A stretch of DNA of 64,000 nucleotides. It comes from an uncultured Bacteroidales bacterium (GTDB lineage Bacteria; Bacteroidota; Bacteroidia; Bacteroidales; F082). The position numbers were made by a program, and so were the translations under genes. Below the pieces are notes generated by a model, which saw only the letters and a list, made by a program, of their open reading frames with translations, did not search any database and was not told where the DNA came from. Positions 17,901 to 26,735 of the stretch are shown in pieces. The stretch's first letter is position 1. Each line of letters begins with the position of its first letter. The stretch is from assembly GCA_900318265.1 (NCBI GenBank), contig ONKA01000009.1, forward strand, positions 1 through 64,000, in the 5' to 3' direction.

Positions 17901-19351
17901 GTGTACTTGAAGGCAATGTAAATTGCCTGTCCCATATAATCGTTAAGGTTGACGCTATAGGTTTGGGTGCCACTGTTTTGGTTCTCGTTAACCACTCGAG
18001 TCCATGAGCTTGAAGCAGTGGGGTTTTCATCAGTGGTAACCCACACACCTAAGGTGTAAGTACCATCAACATTACTCTTAAAGGACAACGTCGCGTTGTC
18101 TTGACCAGGTTGCAGGAAGAGTCTCGGAGTGACCAGCCAGCCTTTTTGATAGGTATCGGTATTAGGTTCGTGGCGCGCGCTATAGTTGCCAGAGATTTTA
18201 CCAAGCCTGGAGCCACTCCTAAACCAATACGCCAATTTGGAATTGTTGTTACCGTCCTCGTCAATCACGGTCCAGCAGGGCCAACTGGTGGAACCGTTCT
18301 CGAAGTCTTCGGTGAAAGGCAGGCCGCGTACCTCGGTATTGTTGCAAGGAGGCGTGTCCATACGGATGTTCGTGATTCTGTAAGCATCAGTGGGGGAGTA
18401 AAGCACGGAGCCATCTTTCCACACCTTACCTGCACCAGAGACTCCGCCCACATAGTAAACGCCGTTGGTGTTGGCAAGCACCGAAGTGTAATAATCGCTT
18501 GTGGAGTAAAGCTGACTACCGTTTTTCCACACCTTGTCTAAAGAGCCTTCCTGGCCTGTCACATAGATGTCACCAGCTTCGTCAACATAGATCTTGATGC
18601 GATTACTACCATACGCATTTGAACTGGCAAGGGTATACAATACATGTGAACCCGTAGAACCGTCGTCGGGGGTCTCCCATACTCTCAGCTTGGTTGCACC
18701 ATCCTGCACGGCAGTACCCACGGCATAGAAATTGCCATTAAAGTGGGCAATATCATAAATCACCGTGCCATCAGGATAGCTGTGGAACACAGCGTCTTCT
18801 TTCCAAATTACACCATGATAGTCGCTTGAACTCGTGTACTGAACACCACAAGTGTACAAATACAAATCGAGACCCGTGGCACCATAGGCACAACTCGAGT
18901 AGGTTCCGTCACCCATCTGACGGTGCACATCAGTGCCACTGTTTTTCCAAGCCACGGCGGTCTCCACTCCACCAATCGTCTTGCAGCCCGTAGCTATCAA
19001 AACACCACTAGGGAATCTGTACAAATCATAGATGTGGGCATTACCGCCATAGAACGAAGAATAATTCGATGAATTCTTCATGATTTTGGCATCATTAAAA
19101 GCATTATTGGAAGCTGTATAGGCATTACTCGCCCAATATACATCTCCATTGTACACATCCAAATCTGAACTCTCACCATAGTAGCCCTCAACATAGGTGG
19201 AATAATACTGTTTTGCAGCGTTTTTATAAACGGCTGCTTGCTGCCTGCCAGTATTCGCATCTGTGTAGTAGCCCGATGTCCAAACATCCTGGGCCACACT
19301 CATGCCGGTGAAAGCCATCACCGCCATGACAAATAGTACAATCTTTTTCAT
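14996..19351 (-). CDS. T9SS cargo protein with two choice-of-anchor-J modules and ten InlB-type repeats
   Basis: The 1451-residue product has a signal peptide (MKKIVLFVMAVMAFTGMSVA). Residues ~20-330 are short repeats resembling a beta-propeller (DIYVTGQEGSLDKVWKNGSQ). Two cleaved-adhesin/choice-of-anchor-J modules follow at about 340-505 (PFTEDFENGSTSWPCWTVID) and 510-675 (YSWNFDSGYGSCWTGYDADM). Ten tandem InlB B-type repeats of ~70 residues run from about 678 to 1380, each with a GTVxGGGxYPAG turn and a WxDGNTxNPRTITV strand. The type A sorting domain begins LVVYPNPAKESIRILGIEAN. It is expected on the cell surface as an adhesin or carbohydrate-binding protein; the target is unknown. A TAACTTTG promoter box lies at 19425-19432. 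Confidence 0.88.
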   Translation of the reverse strand: MKKIVLFVMAVMAFTGMSVAQDVWTSGYYTDANTGRQQAAVYKNAAKQYYSTYVEGYYGESSDLDVYNGDVYWASNAYTASNNAFNDAKIMKNSSNYSSFYGGNAHIYDLYRFPSGVLIATGCKTIGGVETAVAWKNSGTDVHRQMGDGTYSSCAYGATGLDLYLYTCGVQYTSSSDYHGVIWKEDAVFHSYPDGTVIYDIAHFNGNFYAVGTAVQDGATKLRVWETPDDGSTGSHVLYTLASSNAYGSNRIKIYVDEAGDIYVTGQEGSLDKVWKNGSQLYSTSDYYTSVLANTNGVYYVGGVSGAGKVWKDGSVLYSPTDAYRITNIRMDTPPCNNTEVRGLPFTEDFENGSTSWPCWTVIDEDGNNNSKLAYWFRSGSRLGKISGNYSARHEPNTDTYQKGWLVTPRLFLQPGQDNATLSFKSNVDGTYTLGVWVTTDENPTASSSWTRVVNENQNSGTQTYSVNLNDYMGQAIYIAFKYTGNSDRVWMIDDVSVTESFTPCSVAEAPYSWNFDSGYGSCWTGYDADMSGDENWQLYEWSDGTKNIWHKPSSTAQVGWLYSRRVTLPTGNFNYTLTYLSKNSGNNGTGESHTVWIAVDKTGAYVPADYTLLYTEPDYTSSWTERTIDLTPYKGHTISIAFKYMGANGHHWNVDDFAISQAAAEYTINVNANNNSWGTVSGGGTYPAGATCTLLASPASGYQFDCWKLNGSVVSNSPQYSFTVTENATYTAYFAETPVVYYTITTEVTPSGAGTITGGGTYPAGSSITLEAVNNPGWTFAHWQDNNSSNPRTITVTGDATYTATFTQDNYVITTNVSPAGAGTVTGGGAYHYGNVATLTATANSGYEFAGWNDGNTDNPRSITVTQSETYTAFFNEVGTTMYAVTATVNPVGAGTVTGTGTFPAGTVTTLEAVANAGYTFDHWQDGITANPRTVTVNNNMNFTAYFTRNQYIITVVASPSNGGIVSGGGAYYYGDYTTLTAIPNSGYEFVGWSDGSNEPNHTVMVTGNATYTATFAAGGSTYYTVSAYVSPAGAGTVNGTGTFPAGSTTTLTAIPNSGYAFDHWNDGSTTNPRTVTVNNNMSFTAYFNSDMYTITVNANPTAGGTVTGGGSYPYGTSVTLTATANSGYSFLRWNDGNTSNVRTITVTGNATYTALFMAAGGETYVLTVTSGNPILGQVTGGGIYPAGAPAEIRAIPASYATFLRWNDGNTDNPRTVIMNSDLEFVAEFGAAQTYTITVLSSNEEMGQVFGGGTFVEGSTTEISALAYEGYMFTGWNDGNTDNPRTITVTGNATYTAQFAESSTTTYTLTLICNTSEGTVSGGGVYMAGATAIIQAFPNPGHVFSKWSDENSQNPRIITMNSDMTLVAFFATGVGENEQPNLVVYPNPAKESIRILGIEANTSVAIYNSLGELVKVVSASENQEINVRDLAAGLYMVHFGNATLRFVKEQ

Positions 19352-19424
19352 AACAATTTGATTTAGTGAAACATATTTTAATAATAGATATTTTTTTTCG
19401 TGCTATTTTACACTTTTACCGCTT

Positions 19425-19432
19425 CAAAGTTA
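19425..19432 (-). promoter_or_regulatory. -7 promoter box of the T9SS gene at 14996-19351
   Basis: TAACTTTG on the minus strand, about 74 bp before the ATG at 19351, in an AT-rich spacer. Confidence 0.5.
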
Positions 19433-19551
19433 AGTATAAAAAGCAAAATAGCCATAGGTAAAATTACCTATTTTTAGCTATTTTAGTAGAAAAAGAATGT
19501 AAAATGGATGTTTTGGATCCCCTTTGCATGGAGGCTCCTCTTCGGTGAAAT

Positions 19552-20265
19552 CTATTCCATTTTCTCAGCAAAAAACACCGAAAGCAACATGTAAAGCACC
19601 ATGACGAAAGGCAGGGCCACCAAGCGGAAGACGGCCACGGCAGCCACGGCTACGATAAGGAAGATCCAGCGCACCTCGTTGCCTTTCCATTTTGCCGATT
19701 TCATCTTGAACGAGAAGAAACGCAGGCGGCTCACCATCATGAACGAGAACACTAAAGTGATGCCGAGGCAGGTCCAATAGCCCAAAGCGCCGTCGGTGAG
19801 ATGCCCCACTTGGCTGAGTGCCAAAGGCAATGAGGCGACGAAAATGGCCATGCCCGGGGCAGGCAGGCCGCGGAATGAGGTCTTTTGCGTGTCGTCGTTG
19901 TTGAACTTGGCCAAACGTATGGCCGAAAACACGGGTAACAGAAATGCCAAGCAAGGCAACACGCTGATACCCAACCAACTGACATCGGGAAGGTCGGCGG
20001 CATGCACCATCATCCAATACATGATGAAGCCAGGTGCCACCCCCGACGAGACCACATCGGCCAGCGAGTCCAGGTCGGCCCCGATGGCCGACTTCGCATG
20101 GAGCAGCCGCGCGGCAAAGCCATCGAAGAAGTCGAAGAGTCCCGCCGCGAAGATCATCACAGCCGCCTTGACGGGCATGCCGCAAGCGATGAAAAGGATG
20201 GACATGCAGCCCGAAACCAGGTTGCCACAGGTGATGGCGTTGGGGATGTGTTGCTTGATGGACAT
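19552..20265 (-). CDS. pssA: CDP-diacylglycerol-serine O-phosphatidyltransferase
   Basis: The 237-residue membrane protein carries the CDP-alcohol phosphotransferase motif D-G-x2-A-R-x8-G-x3-D-x3-D in full, from Asp48 to Asp70. The opening HIPNAITCGNLVSGC is typical of the PssA subgroup. It joins serine to CDP-diacylglycerol in the inner membrane, the first step to phosphatidylethanolamine. Seven or so hydrophobic helices follow the motif. It is divergent from murF-alr, and both promoters lie in a perfect palindrome at 20274-20326. Confidence 0.92.
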   Translation of the reverse strand: MSIKQHIPNAITCGNLVSGCMSILFIACGMPVKAAVMIFAAGLFDFFDGFAARLLHAKSAIGADLDSLADVVSSGVAPGFIMYWMMVHAADLPDVSWLGISVLPCLAFLLPVFSAIRLAKFNNDDTQKTSFRGLPAPGMAIFVASLPLALSQVGHLTDGALGYWTCLGITLVFSFMMVSRLRFFSFKMKSAKWKGNEVRWIFLIVAVAAVAVFRLVALPFVMVLYMLLSVFFAEKME

Positions 20266-20273
20266 AACGTTTT

Positions 20274-20326
20274 ATTTTGTGCAAAGGTACTGCTTTTTTC
20301 AAAAAAGCAGTACCTTTGCACAAAAT
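20274..20326. promoter_or_regulatory. Symmetrical divergent promoter (53-bp perfect palindrome)
   Basis: A 26-bp arm, one central C at 20300 and an exact 26-bp complement. Each arm contains TACCTTTG, the Bacteroidetes -7 box, facing outward: 20311-20318 for murF-alr on the plus strand and 20282-20289 for pssA on the minus strand. The two starts are 28 and 24 bp... away respectively at most, so both leaders are short. The symmetry should give both genes equal promoter strength. Confidence 0.75.
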
Positions 20327-20338
20327 CTAAAACAATTT

Positions 20339-22819
20339 ATGCATCAGTATTATTCCTTGCTGAAGGTCGCTGAAGTCGTCAATGGGCAGCTTGTGGGAGC
20401 ACAGGCCGACCGCCGAATCAGCGACTTGCTTATTGACAGTCGCCACTTGATGGACCCTACACAAACCTTGTTTTTTGCCTTGCAGAGCCACCGCAACGAC
20501 GGCCACAAATATATCGAAGACCTATATGAAAAAGGTGTGCGCGCCTTTGTGGTGCGCCGCCAGCCCGACACGCCTTGTCCCGGCGCCTCCTTCGTCGTGG
20601 TACCCGACACGCTGAAAGCCCTGCAAGCCTTGGCCTCCTATCATCGCCAGCAGTTCGACATCCCCGTCATCGGCATCACGGGCAGCAACGGCAAGACCAT
20701 CGTCAAGGAATGGCTCTACCAGATGCTCAGCCCTGACTACAACATCGTGCGCAGCCCCAAGAGCTACAACTCGCAGGTGGGCGTGCCGCTGTCGGTGTGG
20801 CAGACCAACGAGAACAACGAGCTGGCCATCTTCGAGGCCGGCATCTCCGAACCCGACGAGATGATGGCGCTGCAAGACATCATCCGTCCCACCATCGGTG
20901 TGTTCACCAACATCGGGCAGGCCCACGAGGAGAACTTCATTAACCGTGCCCAGAAGGTGGGCGAGAAGATGAACCTCTTCACCAAGGCAGAGTCGCTGGT
21001 GTATTGCATGGATTATTCTGAAATACAGCAGGTTGTGATACGTTCGGGTATGGCCTCCAAGGTAAAACTCTTCACTTGGAGCCGTAAGTTCGACGACGCC
21101 GACCTCTTCGTCACCGAAGTGGCCATGGGCGACAAGCAGACGCAGATTCAATGCCGCTATCAAGGGGCAACGCATGCCTTCACCATCCCCTTCGCCGATG
21201 CGGCTTCCGTCGAGAACGCCATCCACTGCATCGCCGTCGGGCTGCTTCTGAAGATGAGTCCCGAGCTCATCGCCAGCCGTCTGCAGTCGCTGACCTCCAT
21301 CGCCATGCGCCTCGAGATCAAGGCGGGCATGAACAACTGCACCATTATCAACGACTATTACAACTCCGACGTCAACTCACTCTCCATCGCCTTAGACGTG
21401 ATGCGGCAGCAACACCAGCACCAACGCAACGTGGTCATCCTGTCCGACATCCTGCAGAGCGGGCGCAACGAGATGGACCTCTACACCGAGGTGGCCCAGC
21501 TGCTCAAGACCAAGGGGGTCGACATGCTCATCGGCATCGGCGAAGGCATCTCGCGCCAGGCCAACAAGTTCGACATGGAGTGCCACTTCTATCCCAATGT
21601 GCCCGACTTCTTGGCGCGTTTCCCCTTCTCGAAGTTCAACAACCAAACCATCCTGCTGAAAGGCGCCCGTGCCTTCGAGTTCGAGCAGATCGGTATGGAG
21701 CTGCAGGAGAAGGCGCACGAGACCGTGCTGGAGATCAATTTCAACCATTTGGTCAACAACCTCAACCACTTCCGCTCCAAGATCAAGCCTGAGACCAAAC
21801 TCATGGTGATGGTGAAAGCCTTCGGCTATGGCAGCGGTAACCTCGAGGTGTCGAATGTGCTTCAATTCCATAACGTTGACTATCTGACTGTTGCCTTTGC
21901 CGACGAAGGCGTGGAGCTGCGCCGTGCGGGCATCAACTTGCCCATCATGGTGATGAGTCCTGAGGTGAACAGCTACGACAACATTATCAAATACCACCTG
22001 GAGCCTGAGGTGTTCAGTTTCCGCAACCTGGAGTTCATCGAACGGGCCATCGAGAACCTTGCCTTGCCCGAGGCGCATCCCCTGAATGTGCACATCAAAT
22101 TGGACACGGGCATGCACCGCTTGGGCTTCTCCAACAGCGAACTGCCTGAGCTCATCCGTCGCATCCAGGCCAACTCCATGCTGCACGTGAGGAGTGTGTT
22201 TTCGCATTTGGCCACGGCCGACAATCCTGCCGAGGATGCCTTCACCTTAAGCCAGATCCATAACTTCGAGGAAGGCAGCCAGCTGATCGTGGAGGCTTTC
22301 CCGCACGTGTTGCGTCACATCCTCAACACGGCGGGCATCTCGCGTTTTCCGCAGTACCAGTTCGACATGGTGCGTTTGGGCATCGGCCTCTATGGCGTGC
22401 CCACCTGCGAGGCCGACAAGGGCTTGTTGCAGCCTGTGGTGTCGCTCAAGACCACCATCAACCAGATCAAGCACATCCCTGCGGGCGACAGCATCGGCTA
22501 CAACCGTCACGGCCGTGCCGAGCACGACATGCGTATCGGCATCGTGCCCATCGGCTATGCCGACGGCCTCTCGCGCCTGTTGGGCAATGGCAACGGCACC
22601 TTCTACTTGAACAACAAACCTGTGAAGATTGTGGGCGACATCTGTATGGACATGTGTATGTTGGATTTGACCGATGTGGAGGCCAGCGAGGGCGACACCG
22701 TGGTCATCTTCGATGCCGAGCACGACATCAACGACATCGCCAAGGCATGTCAGACCATTCCATACGAAATCATGACACGTGTCTCACAACGGGTCAAGAG
22801 GGTCTACTATCAAGAATAA
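20339..22819 (+). CDS. murF-alr: Bifunctional UDP-MurNAc-tripeptide:D-Ala-D-Ala ligase / alanine racemase
   Basis: The 826-residue fusion has a Mur ligase half with ATP loop GITGSNGKT at 112-120, and a fold-type III racemase half from about residue 460. The PLP lysine is Lys493 (VMVKAFGYGSG) and the catalytic tyrosine is Tyr721 (GDSIGYNRHG). Racemase makes D-alanine, and MurF adds D-Ala-D-Ala to the peptidoglycan precursor, so the fusion couples supply to use in the cytoplasm. Such fusions are common in Bacteroidota. An open frame extends 543 bp further upstream, but that part overlaps pssA. The ATG at 20339, 13 bp after the palindromic promoter, is the sensible start. Confidence 0.93.
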   Translation: MHQYYSLLKVAEVVNGQLVGAQADRRISDLLIDSRHLMDPTQTLFFALQSHRNDGHKYIEDLYEKGVRAFVVRRQPDTPCPGASFVVVPDTLKALQALASYHRQQFDIPVIGITGSNGKTIVKEWLYQMLSPDYNIVRSPKSYNSQVGVPLSVWQTNENNELAIFEAGISEPDEMMALQDIIRPTIGVFTNIGQAHEENFINRAQKVGEKMNLFTKAESLVYCMDYSEIQQVVIRSGMASKVKLFTWSRKFDDADLFVTEVAMGDKQTQIQCRYQGATHAFTIPFADAASVENAIHCIAVGLLLKMSPELIASRLQSLTSIAMRLEIKAGMNNCTIINDYYNSDVNSLSIALDVMRQQHQHQRNVVILSDILQSGRNEMDLYTEVAQLLKTKGVDMLIGIGEGISRQANKFDMECHFYPNVPDFLARFPFSKFNNQTILLKGARAFEFEQIGMELQEKAHETVLEINFNHLVNNLNHFRSKIKPETKLMVMVKAFGYGSGNLEVSNVLQFHNVDYLTVAFADEGVELRRAGINLPIMVMSPEVNSYDNIIKYHLEPEVFSFRNLEFIERAIENLALPEAHPLNVHIKLDTGMHRLGFSNSELPELIRRIQANSMLHVRSVFSHLATADNPAEDAFTLSQIHNFEEGSQLIVEAFPHVLRHILNTAGISRFPQYQFDMVRLGIGLYGVPTCEADKGLLQPVVSLKTTINQIKHIPAGDSIGYNRHGRAEHDMRIGIVPIGYADGLSRLLGNGNGTFYLNNKPVKIVGDICMDMCMLDLTDVEASEGDTVVIFDAEHDINDIAKACQTIPYEIMTRVSQRVKRVYYQE

Positions 22820-22841
22820 TGCGGAAAAGCAGTAAAAACCA

Positions 22842-22904
22842 GGTCCCTGAGCTCGTCGAAGGGCCGACATCGACACAGTCGGCCCTTCGACAGGCTCAGG
22901 GACC
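22842..22904. repeat. GGTCCCTGAGC...GTCGAAGGGCC inverted repeat
   Basis: Two 27-bp arms with two mismatches surround a 9-bp loop between the convergent murF-alr and atpG genes. A bidirectional terminator role is plausible. The left end lies 22 bp after the murF-alr stop and the right end 6 bp from the atpG stop. Confidence 0.8.
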
Positions 22905-22910
22905 TCAGTT

Positions 22911-23783
22911 TTAACCATTCAAAGCCTCGGCGCCACCGACGATATCGATCAGCTCGTTGGTGATGACGTTTTGGCGGGCCTTGTTGTATTGGATCTTCAG
23001 CTCCTGCGACAGCTGGTCGGCGTTGTCGCTGGCGATGTGCATGGCCGTCATGCGGGCGCCGTGCTCTGCTGTCAGGGTGTCGAGCATGATGGAGTAGAAG
23101 TTGGTGCGCACCACCTTGGGAATCAGTTGGTTGACGAAAGTCTCCTTGTCGGGCTCCACGATGTAGTCGAAGCTCATGCCTCCGTTTGCGGCTTCGGCCT
23201 TGAGGGGTAGCACCACCTCGCGCGTAGGCACTTGTACGCCAGCGTTCTTGAAGTGGTTGAAGACCAACTCCACGCGGTCGACCTTATGGCTGAGGAACAA
23301 GTCCACCATCATGTCGCTGACCTCCATAGCCAGTTCATACGACATCTTCTCGGCCAAAGGCTCGTAGGCCTTCTCCACCTTGATGCCGAACTTCTTGGCG
23401 TAGTCGTTGATTTTCTTGCCAAAGAGGAAGACGGTGACGTTCTTCGCGCCCAGGCTCTCGACGTATTCGTCGTACACCTGTTTGAAGAGCTTGCTGACGT
23501 TGGAGTTGTACACGCCGCAGAGGCCGCTGCTCGACGAGAAGGCCATCAGCGCCACCTTCTTCACCTCGCGGTGCTCGGCCAGCGGGATGCTGACTTCGCC
23601 CTCAAGCGAGCCGAGGTAGTTGGCGAGGGCCTCGCTCAGCTTGTTCTTGTAGGGCAGAAAACGCGTCGTGATGCCTTCGGTCTTCTTCAGCTTGGCCGCC
23701 GACACCATCTTCATCGCACTCGTAATCTTCTGTGTCGAGGCAACGGAGCTGATGCGGGCTCGTATTTCTTTTAGTGATGCCAT
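22911..23783 (-). CDS. atpG: F-type ATP synthase gamma subunit
   Basis: The 290-residue protein begins ASLKEIRARISSVASTQKIT and ends RQNVITNELIDIVGGAEAL, the two conserved coiled-coil ends of the F1 gamma shaft. It rotates inside the alpha3beta3 head and couples proton flow to ATP synthesis. It is the last gene of the atp operon, 90 bp after atpA, a gap filled by an inverted repeat. Length is normal. Confidence 0.95.
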   Translation of the reverse strand: MASLKEIRARISSVASTQKITSAMKMVSAAKLKKTEGITTRFLPYKNKLSEALANYLGSLEGEVSIPLAEHREVKKVALMAFSSSSGLCGVYNSNVSKLFKQVYDEYVESLGAKNVTVFLFGKKINDYAKKFGIKVEKAYEPLAEKMSYELAMEVSDMMVDLFLSHKVDRVELVFNHFKNAGVQVPTREVVLPLKAEAANGGMSFDYIVEPDKETFVNQLIPKVVRTNFYSIMLDTLTAEHGARMTAMHIASDNADQLSQELKIQYNKARQNVITNELIDIVGGAEALNG

Positions 23784-23792
23784 GGTTTTTAT

Positions 23793-23873
23793 TTTTGACC
23801 CTGACCGCTGACCCTGACCCTGACCGCTTTTACCCTAGGTTGAGCGGGTCATGGTCTGGGTCAATGGTCATGG
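23793..23873. repeat. GACCCTGACC-type inverted repeat in the atpA-atpG gap
   Basis: Tandem TGACCCTGACC units are followed by imperfect complements (GGTCATGGTCTGGGTCAATG). On the minus strand the repeat starts immediately after the atpA TAA at 23876-23874. Same family as 4073-4149. Confidence 0.75.
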
Positions 23874-25451
23874 TTAATTAAAGTGTTCACTCAAATTCAA
23901 AGCTTCCTCCTTCAAGACTGCCTTGATGTCGTCGTCGATCTTGCCGGCGCGGAGCTGTTCCATCACTTCCTTGTGCTTCACCTCCATCATGTCGAGGAAC
24001 TGCTTCTCAAACTCCTGCACCTTGTTCTCGGGCACTTTGCTGAGCAGGCCGTTGGTGCCGCAGAAGATGATGGCCACTTGCTTCTCGACGGGCATGGGCG
24101 TGTATTGTGGTTGTTTCAGCAGCTCCACGTTCTTGCGGCCCTTGTCGAGAATGGCGAGGGTGGCGGCATCGAGTTCGGCGCCGAACTTCGAGAAGGCCTC
24201 CATCTCACGGAACTGGGCTTGGTCGAGTTTCAAGGTACCGGCCACCTTCTTCATGGACTTGATCTGGGCGTTACCACCGACACGCGACACCGAGATGCCG
24301 ACGTTGATGGCGGGACGGATACCTGCATTGAAGAGGCTGGTTTCCAAGAAGATCTGTCCGTCGGTGATGGAAATCACGTTGGTGGGGATGTAAGCCGACA
24401 CGTCGCCAGCCTGCGTCTCGATGATGGGCAGTGCGGTGATGGAGCCTCCGCCTTTCACGATGTCCTTGATGCTGTCGGGCAGGTCGTTCATCTGGCGCGC
24501 CACGTCGTCGTTCTTGATGATCTTGGCGGCGCGTTCGAGCAGACGGCTGTGGAGGTAGAAGATGTCGCCAGGGTAGGCCTCACGTCCCGGGGGACGGCGA
24601 AGGATCAGCGACACCTCACGATAGGCCACGGCTTGTTTCGAGAGGTCGTCGTAGATGATGAGGGCATGACGGCCCGTGTCGCGGAAATATTCGGCGATGG
24701 CCACGCCAGCATAGGGGGCATAGAACTGCATGGCGGCGGGTGAGGATGCCGGGGCACTCACCACGATGGTGTAGTCCATGGCACCATGTGCCTCGAGGGT
24801 GTCGACGAGGTTGGCCACCGTGCTACCTTTTTGTCCCACTGCGACATAGATGCAATAGACCGGGTCGCCATTCTTGAAGTTCTCCTTTTGGTTGATGATG
24901 GTGTCGATGGCGATGGCGGTCTTACCCGTCTGGCGGTCGCCGATGATGAGCTCACGTTGGCCGCGGCCGATGGGAATCATGGCGTCGATGGCCTTGAGGC
25001 CCGTCTGCAGAGGCTGGTTCACGGGCTGACGGAAGATGACACCAGGAGCTTTGCGCTCGAGGGGCATCTCGTAGGTCTTGCCTTGGATGGGGCCCTTGCC
25101 GTCGATGGGTTGTCCAAGGCCGTCGACCACACGACCCAGCATGCCTTCGCCGGCCATGACGGAGGCGATGCGCTGGGTGCGTCTCACCGTCTCGCCTTCC
25201 TTGATGCCTTCGGTGGGACCGAGCAGCACCACGCCGACGTTGTCTTCCTCAAGGTTGAGCACCACGCCCATGGTGCCGTTCTCGAACTCGACGAGCTCGT
25301 TCGACTGCACCTTGTCGAGGCCGTAGACGTGTGCCACACCGTCGCTCACTTGCAGCACCTTGCCGATCTCCTCGAACTGCACCTTGTTGCTCATGTTCTG
25401 GAGTTGCATCTGCAGGATGCTTGATATTTCACTTGGTTTGATGTTTGACAT
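23874..25451 (-). CDS. atpA: F-type ATP synthase alpha subunit
   Basis: The 525-residue protein has the non-catalytic nucleotide site GDRQTGKT at 171-178 and the alpha signature [14 protein letters not shown]. It alternates with beta in the F1 head and binds regulatory nucleotide. Length and motifs are complete. It lies third from the operon end, 101 bp downstream of atpH across a repeat-filled gap. Confidence 0.97.
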   Translation of the reverse strand: MSNIKPSEISSILQMQLQNMSNKVQFEEIGKVLQVSDGVAHVYGLDKVQSNELVEFENGTMGVVLNLEEDNVGVVLLGPTEGIKEGETVRRTQRIASVMAGEGMLGRVVDGLGQPIDGKGPIQGKTYEMPLERKAPGVIFRQPVNQPLQTGLKAIDAMIPIGRGQRELIIGDRQTGKTAIAIDTIINQKENFKNGDPVYCIYVAVGQKGSTVANLVDTLEAHGAMDYTIVVSAPASSPAAMQFYAPYAGVAIAEYFRDTGRHALIIYDDLSKQAVAYREVSLILRRPPGREAYPGDIFYLHSRLLERAAKIIKNDDVARQMNDLPDSIKDIVKGGGSITALPIIETQAGDVSAYIPTNVISITDGQIFLETSLFNAGIRPAINVGISVSRVGGNAQIKSMKKVAGTLKLDQAQFREMEAFSKFGAELDAATLAILDKGRKNVELLKQPQYTPMPVEKQVAIIFCGTNGLLSKVPENKVQEFEKQFLDMMEVKHKEVMEQLRAGKIDDDIKAVLKEEALNLSEHFN

Positions 25452-25485
25452 ATATAGTGTGTTTGTTTGTTATCTGTCTTTGTTT

Positions 25486-25555
25486 GGCTGTTAGCTTTTA
25501 GCTGTTAGCTATTAGCTTGGCAGCAACTGAGCTAACAGCTAATGGCTAATAGCTA
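25486..25555. repeat. AGCTGTTAGCTATTAGC-type inverted repeat overlapping the atpH stop
   Basis: Units of GCTGTTAGCTATTAGCTTGG are followed, after a short loop, by GAGCTAACAGCTAATGGCTA. On the minus strand the repeat supplies the last codons (AGC TCT) and the TAG stop of atpH at 25555-25553. A degenerate relative is at 411-463. Confidence 0.75.
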
Positions 25556-26095
25556 AGAGCTTTTCAGCCTGTTTTTCAGCGCATTCAGCTGTCCCACCAC
25601 GCTAGCGTCCATCCGCGTGTTCTCGATGTCGAGGATGAAGCCGCCAATGAGGCTTGGGTCGATCCTGGCGTCAATCTCGGCATCGGCATCAAAGGTCTCC
25701 TTGATGAAAGCCTTGATCTTGTCGTAGCTTGACTCCGTCAGCTCTGTTGCGGTGGTGACGCGAGTGTTGAGGATGCCGTGTTTGGTGCGGTACATCTCCA
25801 TGTATTTCAGCGCGATGAGGAACATCTTGTCCTCACGTTTTTGTTCGGTCACGAAGGCGATGAACTGTTTCAGGGTGTCGTGCATGGGCTCACCCACGGC
25901 CATTTCGATTAGCTTCACTTTTTCCTCTGGGGCCACGATGGGGTCGGCCAGCACCTCGTTGAACTGGGCGATGGCCAGGCTGTAGTTGTGGGCAAAGTGC
26001 ATCAGGCCTTTGTAGATGGCTTCTTCGCAACCTTGCTCTTGGGCGATTTGAAACAGCGCCTGCGCGTATCTCACCGATATCTTTCCGTTGTCCAT
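25553..26095 (-). CDS. atpH: F-type ATP synthase delta subunit
   Basis: The 180-residue protein has the delta/OSCP layout: an N-terminal helical domain (ISVRYAQALFQIAQEQGCEE) and a C-terminal domain ending in DPSLIGGFILDIENTRMDAS. It joins the F1 head to the b-subunit stalk. It starts 3 bp after atpF, so the two are translationally close. Its stop codon lies inside an intergenic repeat. Confidence 0.93.
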   Translation of the reverse strand: MDNGKISVRYAQALFQIAQEQGCEEAIYKGLMHFAHNYSLAIAQFNEVLADPIVAPEEKVKLIEMAVGEPMHDTLKQFIAFVTEQKREDKMFLIALKYMEMYRTKHGILNTRVTTATELTESSYDKIKAFIKETFDADAEIDARIDPSLIGGFILDIENTRMDASVVGQLNALKNRLKSS

Positions 26096-26098
26096 AGC

Positions 26099-26602
26099 TT
26101 AGGCCTGAATCTGGGTTGGGTTGTTTTTGAGTAGCTGCTCGATGTAGGCAGTCTGCGCTGCTTTGTCGCTCAGTTCGCGTTGCAGCACCTTCTCGGCGAT
26201 GTCGACGCTGAGGGCGATGACCTCGTTCTTGATGTTGGCCATGGCCTCAGCCTGTTCCTTTTCGATCTTCAGGCGGGCATCGGACACAATCTTCTCCGCT
26301 TCCTGACGGGCCTGTGTCTTCGCCTCTTCGATGAGTTGGTTCTTCAGGTCCTGGCTCTCCTTCATGATCTTGATCTGCTCGGCTTGTGCCGCCGCCATGG
26401 TCTCCTGCCGTTTCTGCTCGATGCCGGCAAGGGCGTTGTTGGCTTCTTCGGCGGCCAGCAGTGAGTCGGAGATGTGGGCGTTGCGTTTCTCAACAGCCCC
26501 CATGATCATCGGCCAGCCTTTCTTTGCCAAGATGAAGAAGACGATGAGGAAGGCGATGAGCATCCATATCACTAATCCACTTTCGGGAAGAAATAGATCC
26601 AT
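26099..26602 (-). CDS. atpF: F-type ATP synthase b subunit
   Basis: The 167-residue protein has one N-terminal membrane helix (LVIWMLIAFLIVFFILAKKG). A long charged coiled coil follows (GIEQKRQETMAAAQAEQIKI and KIVSDARLKIEKEQAEAMAN). It forms the peripheral stalk that holds F1 against the a subunit. Length is normal. The 133-bp gap to atpE contains an inverted repeat. Confidence 0.93.
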   Translation of the reverse strand: MDLFLPESGLVIWMLIAFLIVFFILAKKGWPMIMGAVEKRNAHISDSLLAAEEANNALAGIEQKRQETMAAAQAEQIKIMKESQDLKNQLIEEAKTQARQEAEKIVSDARLKIEKEQAEAMANIKNEVIALSVDIAEKVLQRELSDKAAQTAYIEQLLKNNPTQIQA

Positions 26603-26735
26603 GTGTTATTTTGTTTAATTGTTGAATCGTTGATTGTTGAATCGGGACGCATGACTGCGGGACACGGGACTTCCGTTTTCACGGAGTGATAGTCTCGTGT
26701 CTCGCGTCTTATGGTCTCGCGTCTCGCGAAGCGGT
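26603..26735. repeat. GCGGGACACGGGAC / CGCGAGACGCGAGAC inverted repeat
   Basis: The atpE-atpF gap holds GACTGCGGGACACGGGACTT, an ACGGAGTGA loop and TCTCGTGTCTCGCGTCTTAT with more TCTCGCG units. On the minus strand the repeat begins directly after the atpE TAA. The left third (26617-26642) has TTGTTGAATC runs. Related to 38163-38245. Confidence 0.7.

Noticed and set aside
19796..20338. N-terminal extension of murF-alr by 181 codons
   Set aside because: It overlaps pssA in antisense and precedes the palindromic promoter; the MurF domain starts at the ATG at 20339.
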